A stretch of DNA of 64,000 bases from Planctomycetota bacterium (GTDB lineage Bacteria; Planctomycetota; UBA1135). This document shows positions 56,936 through 64,000 of the stretch, piece after piece. A program made the translations under genes and the position numbers. The stretch spans positions 1 to 64,000 of the forward strand of contig QQUA01000010.1 in the NCBI GenBank assembly GCA_008501825.1. Reading direction: 5' to 3'. Positions within the stretch are counted from its first letter, which is position 1; each line of letters begins with the position of its first letter. The notes under the pieces are model-generated. The model was not told the DNA's origin. It did not search any database and saw nothing but the letters and a program-made list of their open reading frames with translations.

Positions 56936-58180
56936 TTATCGTAACTTCGCTCGGGCTCCAAAGGTGACCACCAGTTCGCAAAGCAAGCGGGCGGTGGCGG
57001 CGCCGGCCAATCCCCACAGGGGAATCAAGCACAGGTTCAAAGTCACGTTCACCAGTAAGGCCAGGAAGGAAACTTGCAGACTCTCCTTGGCTTGACCCCG
57101 GGCGATCAGAGCGGTGATGAACACGCTGCCGCCGTAGGCGCACACCGACGCCCAGGCCAAGATTCGAAGGGCATCGACGGCGGCCAGGTAGGGCTCTCCG
57201 AACAGGGTCTGGAGGAACCAGGGAACCAGCGGCATGGAAAGGAGAGCGGCCGGGATCGCAAAGGCCAGCAACCGTTTCAGGAAGCGGCGCCGGGAGCGAT
57301 GAAAGGCTTCCGGATCCCGGTCCGCCTGGGCCGCCATCGGCGGCATGGCCACCGCCAAGAAGTAGCTGGGCAGCAGCAAGGAAAGATTCAAAGCTCGGCT
57401 GGCCGGAGTGTAAAAGCCCGCCGCCGCAGGGCCGGCGAACCAGCGCAAAAGGAGTAGATCCAAACGTCCGTATGCCTCTCGAATCAATCCGCCCATGCCC
57501 AGGGTCAAACTTTCCCGGAGGAAGGATGGCTCGCTAACGGTGTCGCCGGTTTTTGGATAAGCCCGCAAGTATTTCTTTGCTCCAAACCAGATGCCCAAGT
57601 GAGCCAAGAACTTGCCGTACAAGCAAAGCGCAACGTAGACCAAAGGATCTTGACATCCTGAAGCGGTCAAGATCAGGACTCCAGCCACGGAAAGGGCGGA
57701 GCCAAGTAATCGGCATATCGACGGCCAGGCGAATTCCAAACGCAAATGAAAGACCACCCCGGCGGTGGCGGGAAGGCTTCCGAACAGGCTGAAGGCGCAT
57801 AAGCCAATCGGGAGTCCCCAAGTCACTTGAGGATCGATTGCCGCGTAAAGGAGAGCCAGAAGCGAAGTCAACAATCCGGTCCAGCCGCGGAAGCGATGGG
57901 CTTGGCGCAGGCTCGGAATCAAGCCTTGGGGATGGGCGGATGCCCGGCGCAACAAAGCCATGGAAGATCCACCGTCGACCGCCACTTCCAGCAAAGCAAA
58001 GAGAAATAAATAGCTGGCGAATAAGCCGACCCCTTCCGGACTGAGCTCGTGGGTCAGGAGAAGGACGGTGATAAAGGCACTGGCGGCGTGGCCGAGTCGG
58101 CCCACCGTTTGGAATCCGATTCCCCAAGCGAAACGATGGGGGGTGGCCTCCGGAACCTGGGGAGCGGAGGATTCGGCCAC
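56936..58180 (-). CDS. Polysaccharide flippase (Wzx/MATE-like)
   Basis: A 414-residue membrane protein with about 12 to 14 hydrophobic segments, typical of oligosaccharide flippases (VGRLGHAASAFITVLLLTHE near the start, YTPASRALNLSLLLPSYFLA in the middle, WGLAGAATARLLCELVVTFG at the end). It would move lipid-linked repeat units across the inner membrane. Six bases from the next glycosyltransferase gene and 16 after the dehydrogenase-like gene. Confidence 0.85.
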   Translation of the reverse strand: MAESSAPQVPEATPHRFAWGIGFQTVGRLGHAASAFITVLLLTHELSPEGVGLFASYLFLFALLEVAVDGGSSMALLRRASAHPQGLIPSLRQAHRFRGWTGLLTSLLALLYAAIDPQVTWGLPIGLCAFSLFGSLPATAGVVFHLRLEFAWPSICRLLGSALSVAGVLILTASGCQDPLVYVALCLYGKFLAHLGIWFGAKKYLRAYPKTGDTVSEPSFLRESLTLGMGGLIREAYGRLDLLLLRWFAGPAAAGFYTPASRALNLSLLLPSYFLAVAMPPMAAQADRDPEAFHRSRRRFLKRLLAFAIPAALLSMPLVPWFLQTLFGEPYLAAVDALRILAWASVCAYGGSVFITALIARGQAKESLQVSFLALLVNVTLNLCLIPLWGLAGAATARLLCELVVTFGARAKLR

Positions 58181-58196
58181 CTTTGATTTCTCCCGG

Positions 58197-59234
58197 TCAG
58201 GAATTTCCAGCTAGGATCCGACGCAGGTTGGTCGCCACGGCTTGGCTAAAGGCCTCGGTTCCCAATTCTCCGCCTAGATCGCGGGTGGTTCGACCGGAGG
58301 CAATGGTTTCCCGAACCGCTTTGTTCAAAGCCTTGCCGACGCCGCGATAACCCTTGTGATTGAGCAGCATGGAGAAAGCCCACAAGGCGGCGGAAGGGTT
58401 GCACAAATCCTGACCGGCAATATCCGGCGCGGTGCCGCCGGCCGGATCGAACATGGCCAATTGCACGTCGCCCCGACGGTTGAATGCATAAGAAGCGCTG
58501 GCCCCCAAGCCGATGCTGCCGACGATGCCGCAGGCTGCATCGCTGACGAAGTCTCCATACTCGTTGGGAGTGACAATGACCCGATAGTCCTCGGGTCGCA
58601 TGATCAACTTGGCCAGCAGGGCGTCGAACAACTCGGCGTGGTGAGGTACCCCTTCGTATTCGGCCGCCACCTCGGCCACCACTTCTTCGAAGAGGCCGTC
58701 GGTCGCTCGTTGAATGGTGTACTTCGAGGTGCTCACTACCTCGACCCCCAAACGCCTGGCCAATTGAAAGGCGAAATGGGCGGCGTGCCGGGAAGGTTTG
58801 CGTTCGATTACGCGTACGGAAACCGCCGCTTCGCTGCCGATGCGTCGGCCGGCGTCTTCATAGGTGCCGCCGACGGCGATGCGGACGATGTGGACGTCCA
58901 CGGTTCCCTGGTGTCGAGTGGCGACGCCGGGAATGGTGGCCACCGGCCGGTGGATCACGCTGAAATCCAAGCGCTCGCGCAGCACCTTGTTCGGGCTTTC
59001 CGCTTCGGTAACGGTGGGGTATTTCAAGGCCACGCCCAAGTGGCGAATGGCGTCCTCCGCCTCTTGATAGGCACCTTCCGGATCTTCGCGGCGCCGCTCC
59101 AGGCTCAAATCCACCGGCGAGAAGCAGACGTCTATCGGCAATGCCTCGGCAATCGCGTGGACAGAAGCGGAAAGTTCCGCGGAGATGCCGTCGCCCAAGT
59201 ATTCGGCGAGGTCCAGTGTTTCGTTGGCGGCCAT
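58197..59234 (-). CDS. Isocitrate/isopropylmalate dehydrogenase-like protein
   Basis: A 345-residue beta-decarboxylating dehydrogenase family protein. It has the N-terminal LGDGISAELSASV, the catalytic Lys region STSKYTIQRATDG, the HHAELFDALLAKLI helix and the conserved TPNEYGDFVSDAACGIVGS, followed by FDPAGGTAPDIAGQDLCNPS. The usual tyrosine-containing ENTEG/E-x-Y loop is replaced by a loop that includes RIAVGGTYED. The reaction is probably NAD(P)-dependent oxidation and decarboxylation of an isocitrate- or isopropylmalate-like substrate. The ATG at 59234 begins the fold; a frame to 59321 has no start signal. It is the first gene of the polysaccharide operon, perhaps by chance. Confidence 0.8.
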   Translation of the reverse strand: MAANETLDLAEYLGDGISAELSASVHAIAEALPIDVCFSPVDLSLERRREDPEGAYQEAEDAIRHLGVALKYPTVTEAESPNKVLRERLDFSVIHRPVATIPGVATRHQGTVDVHIVRIAVGGTYEDAGRRIGSEAAVSVRVIERKPSRHAAHFAFQLARRLGVEVVSTSKYTIQRATDGLFEEVVAEVAAEYEGVPHHAELFDALLAKLIMRPEDYRVIVTPNEYGDFVSDAACGIVGSIGLGASASYAFNRRGDVQLAMFDPAGGTAPDIAGQDLCNPSAALWAFSMLLNHKGYRGVGKALNKAVRETIASGRTTRDLGGELGTEAFSQAVATNLRRILAGNS

Positions 59235-59392
59235 GGAAGCGTGTTCAGCTTTCAGGAAGCCGGGAATTCTACCTGGGGTGGGCTGTGGCTGAAAGTCAGG
59301 GGGACAGGTGGCATATTTCATGTTTTGAGGCCGCTTTGCCGATAGAAAGCCACCTCCCGGTTCCCCGGGAAAGATGCGGTTGGAAAGGAATC

Positions 59393-60616
59393 ATGTTGTC
59401 GTGGAGATCGCAATGGCTCCCGGCTGCAGGGCTCAGCGTCTTTATGTCGCTGTTTGCGGCCCAGGCGGTTGGACAAGAATCGGAGGACTTTTCCGGTGCG
59501 CCGCTGAGTTTCGGCATGTCGACGGCTCTGAGTGGGCCGGCCGCCGATCTTGGAAGGCAAATGCGGGCCGGTTTGTTGGCGGCCTTTGCCGAACGCAATG
59601 TCCAGGGAGGTTGGCAAGGTCGCGAACTCCGACTCACGGCCTTGGACGACGGCTATGAACCGAAACTGACCGTACCCAACATGCGGGCCTTGGTCGCCGA
59701 TGCCGAGTTGTTGGCGGTGGTGGGCAACGTCGGGACGCCGACCGCCGTCGCGGCATTGCCGATCGCCCGGCGGGCGCAAATCCCCTTTATTGGCGCTTTC
59801 TCCGGGGCGGGAGTGTTGCGGAAACAACCTCCCGAGCCTTTGGTTTTGAACTACCGCGCCAGCTATGCCGAGGAAACCGCCGCCATGGTGGAGGCCTTGT
59901 TGAACTTTGGAGGATGTCGTCCTGAGGAGATTGCCTTTTTTACCCAACGGGACGCTTTTGGAGATGCTGGCTTTCACGGCGGATTGGCCGCCTTGCGAGC
60001 CCACGGTTTGAGTGAAGGTTTTTGGGTCGCTCATGGAAGGTACGAGCGCAACACCGAGGCGGTGGAAAACGGTTTGGCCGACATTTTGTTGGCTCCGGTC
60101 ACTCCCAAAGCGGTGATCTTGGTCGGCACCTATGCTCCGTGCGCCAGGTTTATTCGGCTGGCCAGAGAATCAGGCTTGCAAGCCCATTTTCTGAACGTTT
60201 CCTTCGTCGGAGCGAACTCTTTGTCCAGGGCTCTCGGATCCCAGGGAAACGGCGTCATCGTGACCCAAGTCGTTCCTCATTACCGGAGTCAAATTCCGGC
60301 GGTTCAGGCCTATCGGAGTGCCATGAAAAGGCATCAACCGGATCAGGCCTTAGGTTTCGTATCTTTGGAAGGTTATTTGGTCGGTCGCCTGCTGATTGCG
60401 GGATTGGAAAATCATTCCGAAGCTGAAATCACTCGAAAGCAACTTGTGGTTGCTTTGGAATCCCTGGGAAAATTTGATCTTGGATTGGGGATTCCACTAT
60501 GCCTAAGCGCCAAGGACCACCAAGCTTGCCATGAAATTTGGCCGACCGTGCTGAGCAACGGCCAAGTCGAACCCATGGATTGGCAGGATTTGCAAGACCG
60601 GGATTTTCATGAATGA
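59393..60616 (+). CDS. Periplasmic ligand-binding protein (branched-chain amino acid type)
   Basis: A 407-residue protein with a signal peptide (about 1-28). It is a type I periplasmic binding protein: FGMSTALSGPAADLGRQMRA, VVGNVGTPTAVAALPIARRA, then IPFIGAFSGAG, the pattern of Leu/Ile/Val-binding proteins. No ABC permease genes follow; instead the gene overlaps a hybrid histidine kinase by eight bases. It therefore probably serves as the sensing subunit of the kinase, as TorT does for TorS. AAAGGAA precedes the ATG. Ligand unknown. Confidence 0.85.
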   Translation: MLSWRSQWLPAAGLSVFMSLFAAQAVGQESEDFSGAPLSFGMSTALSGPAADLGRQMRAGLLAAFAERNVQGGWQGRELRLTALDDGYEPKLTVPNMRALVADAELLAVVGNVGTPTAVAALPIARRAQIPFIGAFSGAGVLRKQPPEPLVLNYRASYAEETAAMVEALLNFGGCRPEEIAFFTQRDAFGDAGFHGGLAALRAHGLSEGFWVAHGRYERNTEAVENGLADILLAPVTPKAVILVGTYAPCARFIRLARESGLQAHFLNVSFVGANSLSRALGSQGNGVIVTQVVPHYRSQIPAVQAYRSAMKRHQPDQALGFVSLEGYLVGRLLIAGLENHSEAEITRKQLVVALESLGKFDLGLGIPLCLSAKDHQACHEIWPTVLSNGQVEPMDWQDLQDRDFHE

Positions 60617-63431
60617 CACCATTAGCCGGTCCACTCGGGAAGCGCGACGGGTTTCCCGTTTGGTTTGGTTGCTTGCCGGGGTCGGGGGGCTGGCCGGGGC
60701 GGTTATTTTGGGGCTGGTTCATACCCTTTCCGGCGAAATGGACCAGGAGCGAATTCGGCTTGGCGAGCTGGAGTTGAATTACACTTGGAACTCCAATCAA
60801 ATCCACCAGGACTTAAACCGCAGTCACCAGAGAATTGAGCATCTATTGGCTGGAAAGTCCGATCCTGAACCGGTGGATTGGGAAGCTACATTGTCGGGTT
60901 TGGTGATTTACCATCAAGGTAGAGAGGAGAAGATTTGTGAATGTCCGGTTCTACATACCTTTTTAAGTCTTGGCCGGCAACTCTCCAAAGTGGAAGAAAG
61001 GGCGGAAACCTGGCAGCGAACCTTTGCCGCGTTGGACGGATCGTTCCAACAGCGGGAAGAAGATTTTGACCGGTCTTTGAAGCAAGTTATGGTTGCGGTA
61101 GAGAAAGCCCAAGGCGGCCAGCGGCTGCAACTTGGGCGCGAACTATTGGCGTTGCGTCGCATGCCGGCGGAGGAAGCCGCCCTGCAAGCTCTGAAGATGT
61201 TAAGAAATCAAGGAGGAAGCGCCGACTTCTCTCAAATCCGAGCGGAATTGTTGGAAATATCCCAATTAACGAGAGATTTGCTGGCCACCAAAGATCCCGA
61301 TCGCTTGGTAGATATCAAAGACAATCATTTCCAGCAAAGTCTGGTAAGGCTTCAGCATCAAGTCGATCAAGCTCGACGGATGGATCCTCAAGCGATTCCG
61401 GAAGACGTTTTGAAGCCGTTGCAGATGGCTTTGTTCGGCCATGTCGAAGCCACCGACCGGAAGCTTCCGGAAGCACCGGAAGAAAAGGTAGGCCTTTATC
61501 ACCTGCAGGGAAAGCGCCTTGAACTAATCAGGGAGAATGTGGCGCTGGATGCAGAGATAAACCAAACTTTTCTAGACTTCCATCGGGCCAAAATGGAGGT
61601 GGAAGAACACCATCGGCTCCAAGCTGCCGGCCATCAACGCCGAGTGGATCGTTTGGTAAAGCAAGCGAGAATCGGGACCGGGCTGGTCGGCATCATCGCG
61701 TTGGGGTGTTTTTTGCTGCTTGCCAATCGAGTCAGCAAATCTTTGCGCAAGCAGATCGAACATCTTCGCAATGCCAATGAGGCGATGAACGAGGCCAGAT
61801 TGGAAGCCCAATCTTCCAGTAAAGCGAAAAGTGAGTTCTTGGCTAATATGAGTCATGAGATTCGGACGCCGTTAAACGGCGTCATCGGCATGACCAGCTT
61901 GTTGTCCGATACTAAGTTGAATCTCGATCAAAAGGAATTCGTTCGGACCATTCAGAATTCCGGGGAGACGTTGCTATCGTTGATCAACGATATCCTGGAT
62001 TTCTCCAAGATCGAGGCCGGCAAGATGGAGCTGGACGAGGTGGATTTCCAGCCGGCGAGCCTGGTGGAAGAATCCATGGAATTGGTCGCCGCTGCGGCTC
62101 ACGACAAGGGCGTTGAGTTGATTATGGATTTGCCAAGCGAATTGCCGATGTTTTTGTTCGGTGACCCAGTCAGGATTCGTCAAATCTTGATTAATTTATT
62201 GAGCAATGCCGTGAAGTTTACCCATGAAGGAGAGATTGTAGTTCGGGTGCGATTCTTTTCGACTTCCGACCAGCGGATCGGTCTGCGAATGGAAGTGCAG
62301 GACACCGGTATCGGAATCCCGGCTGCGGCCCAGAAGCGCTTGTTCCATGCCTTTACACAAGCTGACGGCTCTACTACCCGGCAGTATGGTGGCACCGGCT
62401 TGGGTTTGACCATTTGCAAGCGCCTTGCCGAAATGATGGATGGCGACATTGGATTTCGAAGCAAAGAGGGTAAAGGCTCTCGCTTCTTCTTTACCGTTAG
62501 GGTGAAGCCGGCTCGCCGCGCCAAGGCGATTGCCCTCCCGACGCAAAAGGGATTGCTGGACGGCATGCGTGTCCTATGCGTGGACGACAACGAAACCAAC
62601 CGCAAGATTTTGTTGCGGCAGACCAAGAAGTGGCGCATGGACGCCTCCTTGGCTGAAGGAGGGCAACAGGCTCTAAAAGCCTTGCATGAAGCCAATGACC
62701 ATGGAAAGCCTTTCGAGATCGTACTTTTGGACATGAACATGCCGGGTATGGACGGCTTGGAGTTGGCCAATCGGATTCGGCAGGACCCGAACATTCAAGA
62801 GCCACTGCTGTTGTTGCTGACTTCCATGGACACGGTCACCCATGCCATGGCCGAGGAACATGGCATCGCCACCTTGCTGAGGAAACCGATTCGGCCCTCC
62901 CTCCTTTTGGATTCTCTAGTGGAATTGACCCATGGCGTCCATCTGGAAAACCTAATCGAAGTCCTGCCTTCTTCCGAGACCGGCTCTTCATCGAAAGAAA
63001 ATGCTTTGCACGGCTTGAAGGTCCTTTTGGTGGAAGACAATGCGGTTAACCAAAAGGTGGCTTTGCGGATGCTGAGCCGTTTGGGTTGCCAATCGGAATT
63101 GGCTGAAGACGGCCGCCGGGCGGTGGAGAAAATCGCTTCCGGATCCTTCGACGTGGTTCTGATGGATTGTCAGATGCCGATCATGGATGGCTATGAAGCC
63201 ACTCGCTTGATTCGGCGCGCAGAAACTTCCGGTCCAGTTTTGCCGATCATTGCCATGACCGCTAATGCGATGAAGGGAGATCGGGAGAAGTGCCTGACCG
63301 CCGGGATGAGCGATTATTTGGTGAAGCCGGTGGTGTTAGAAGCTCTGGAACGGCTGCTTTTGAAATACGCTCCGTCGACTCCTTCCGCCTCAAAGCGGAT
63401 CGGCGTGGACGGTGACTCGGGATCGCGGTAA
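60609..63431 (+). CDS. Hybrid sensor histidine kinase with two receiver domains
   Basis: A 940-residue inner-membrane kinase. Membrane segments lie at about 18-38 and 355-380, enclosing a helical periplasmic domain of about 315 residues. HisKA carries FLANMSHEIRTPLNGVIGM with phospho-acceptor His416; the ATPase domain has QDTGIGIPAA and GGTGLGLTICKRLAEMM. Two receiver domains follow with phospho-acceptor Asp708 (LLDMNMPGMDG) and Asp853 (LMDCQMPIMDG). There is no HPt or DNA-binding output, so it must pass phosphate to another protein. It is translationally coupled to the periplasmic binding protein, its likely sensor. Its end overlaps the convergent cation transporter gene by 42 bases. Confidence 0.92.
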   Translation: MNDTISRSTREARRVSRLVWLLAGVGGLAGAVILGLVHTLSGEMDQERIRLGELELNYTWNSNQIHQDLNRSHQRIEHLLAGKSDPEPVDWEATLSGLVIYHQGREEKICECPVLHTFLSLGRQLSKVEERAETWQRTFAALDGSFQQREEDFDRSLKQVMVAVEKAQGGQRLQLGRELLALRRMPAEEAALQALKMLRNQGGSADFSQIRAELLEISQLTRDLLATKDPDRLVDIKDNHFQQSLVRLQHQVDQARRMDPQAIPEDVLKPLQMALFGHVEATDRKLPEAPEEKVGLYHLQGKRLELIRENVALDAEINQTFLDFHRAKMEVEEHHRLQAAGHQRRVDRLVKQARIGTGLVGIIALGCFLLLANRVSKSLRKQIEHLRNANEAMNEARLEAQSSSKAKSEFLANMSHEIRTPLNGVIGMTSLLSDTKLNLDQKEFVRTIQNSGETLLSLINDILDFSKIEAGKMELDEVDFQPASLVEESMELVAAAAHDKGVELIMDLPSELPMFLFGDPVRIRQILINLLSNAVKFTHEGEIVVRVRFFSTSDQRIGLRMEVQDTGIGIPAAAQKRLFHAFTQADGSTTRQYGGTGLGLTICKRLAEMMDGDIGFRSKEGKGSRFFFTVRVKPARRAKAIALPTQKGLLDGMRVLCVDDNETNRKILLRQTKKWRMDASLAEGGQQALKALHEANDHGKPFEIVLLDMNMPGMDGLELANRIRQDPNIQEPLLLLLTSMDTVTHAMAEEHGIATLLRKPIRPSLLLDSLVELTHGVHLENLIEVLPSSETGSSSKENALHGLKVLLVEDNAVNQKVALRMLSRLGCQSELAEDGRRAVEKIASGSFDVVLMDCQMPIMDGYEATRLIRRAETSGPVLPIIAMTANAMKGDREKCLTAGMSDYLVKPVVLEALERLLLKYAPSTPSASKRIGVDGDSGSR

Positions 63432-64000
63432 AGCCGTTTCAATGGCGTGACCGACTTTCTCGCTGAGTTCGTGAGCTTCGACGAAACTCAAGTTCCGGTC
63501 CATGTCCAAGTGAATTTCCAAGAAAATATCCCGACCGGAGCGCCGGGTGCGCAAGTCGTGAAAGCCGCCGACGGCCGGGGCGAATCGGCTGACCTCCCGC
63601 AAAATGGTGGCCGCTTCTTCGGTGTCCAAACCGCGGTCCATGAGGTTCTCCACCGCCTTCTTTAGAACCTCGCGGGCGGTATTCAGAATCAAGAGGGCAA
63701 TGCCGAGGCCGACGGCCAAATCCGGCCAGGCGGCGTCCAGGAAATGGCTGGAAGCCAAGCCCAGGATGACCGCGGCGTTCATGAGCAAATCGCTGGTGTA
63801 ATGCAGCGTGTCGGCTTCCAAAGCCGGCGAATCCGTGGCTGCCGCTGCCCGCTTCAGGTGACCGACCCACCACCAGGTCACCGCCGAACTCACCACCATG
63901 GTGCCGATGCCCAAGGATTGCATCCGCACTTCCGCTTCTTGGTTTACGAACCGCTGTACCGTTTCGATCGCCAACCCAAGTCCGGAAAGCAGGATGAACA
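63390..64000 (-). CDS. Cation diffusion facilitator transporter (partial, 5' end beyond window)
   Basis: The frame runs from the window edge to a stop at 63390. SPALEADTLHYTSDLLMNAAV holds the second HxxxD metal site of cation diffusion facilitators (H-Y-T-S-D), followed by membrane segments and the C-terminal cytoplasmic domain (GGFHDLRTRRSGRDIFLEIH, HELSEKVGHAIE), which binds metal and dimerises. These antiporters export Zn2+, Fe2+ or Mn2+. The N-terminal membrane segments lie outside the window. Confidence 0.88.
   Translation of the reverse strand, partial: FILLSGLGLAIETVQRFVNQEAEVRMQSLGIGTMVVSSAVTWWWVGHLKRAAAATDSPALEADTLHYTSDLLMNAAVILGLASSHFLDAAWPDLAVGLGIALLILNTAREVLKKAVENLMDRGLDTEEAATILREVSRFAPAVGGFHDLRTRRSGRDIFLEIHLDMDRNLSFVEAHELSEKVGHAIETALPRSRVTVHADPL

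Overview
The window looks like a piece of a planctomycete chromosome (Planctomycetota). This is inferred from gene content: two FG-GAP (integrin-like) proteins, a formylglycine-type sulfatase, a K+-dependent membrane pyrophosphatase, an FHA protein with a C-terminal anchor, and a tyrosine recombinase of the type common in that phylum. No rRNA or complete tRNA gene is present. The window divides into accessory DNA (1 to about 39.5 kb) and ordinary chromosome (39.57 to 64 kb), which differ in codon style and content.

Accessory part. At 0-1.9 kb there is an AT-rich, leftward pair: a TIR-domain protein translationally coupled to a radical SAM/SPASM protein, the latter broken by a one-base slip in a run of eight T. 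At 2.7-18.3 kb lies a tightly packed rightward operon of six genes: Snf2-type helicase with C-terminal DUF3883, AlbA_2/ATPase-type protein, DUF1156 DNA methyltransferase, TrlF-like PHP+SMC ATPase, second AlbA_2 protein, and a DUF499 ATPase with a HEPN-like N-terminus. It has the content of a DISARM-related restriction-like antiphage system. At 18.5-22.2 kb are small orphan proteins, a nucleotidyltransferase/XRE toxin-antitoxin-like pair with a dyad operator, and a DUF2958-RadC protein whose 5' end is cut by a tRNA 3'-end fragment (22225-22267). That fragment is the probable attachment site of the tyrosine integrase at 22.4 kb. A frameshifted ParB-like gene and an AbiEi-like regulator with a perfect dyad follow.

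The most unusual segment is 26-38.3 kb. A rightward four-gene operon encodes a MotA/TolQ/ExbB-type proton channel with a long cytoplasmic helical tail, an anchored periplasmic repeat protein, and two different ExbD-like stubs, only one of which keeps the proton-carrying Asp. It converges on a leftward set of three exported proteins: a 1176-residue protein with an internally duplicated domain and an Rhs-like C-terminus, a TPR lipoprotein, and an ankyrin lipoprotein that shares a repeat with the other operon. A further lipoprotein flanks the locus. I know no named system with this composition; a proton-driven envelope machine, perhaps defensive or competitive, is my inference. A ParDE pair with a perfect operator ends the accessory part.

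Chromosomal part. Leftward: pyrophosphatase-RsfS-sulfatase, DedA protein, and a three-gene ABC exporter cluster. Rightward: glutaredoxin-like, FHA and two FG-GAP proteins. Leftward: two unrecognised genes, then three glycosyltransferases, a flippase and an isocitrate/isopropylmalate dehydrogenase-like enzyme forming a polysaccharide operon. Rightward: a periplasmic binding protein overlapping a hybrid sensor kinase. The window ends inside a leftward cation efflux gene. Start sites were chosen from Shine-Dalgarno sequences and family starts; no database search was possible.
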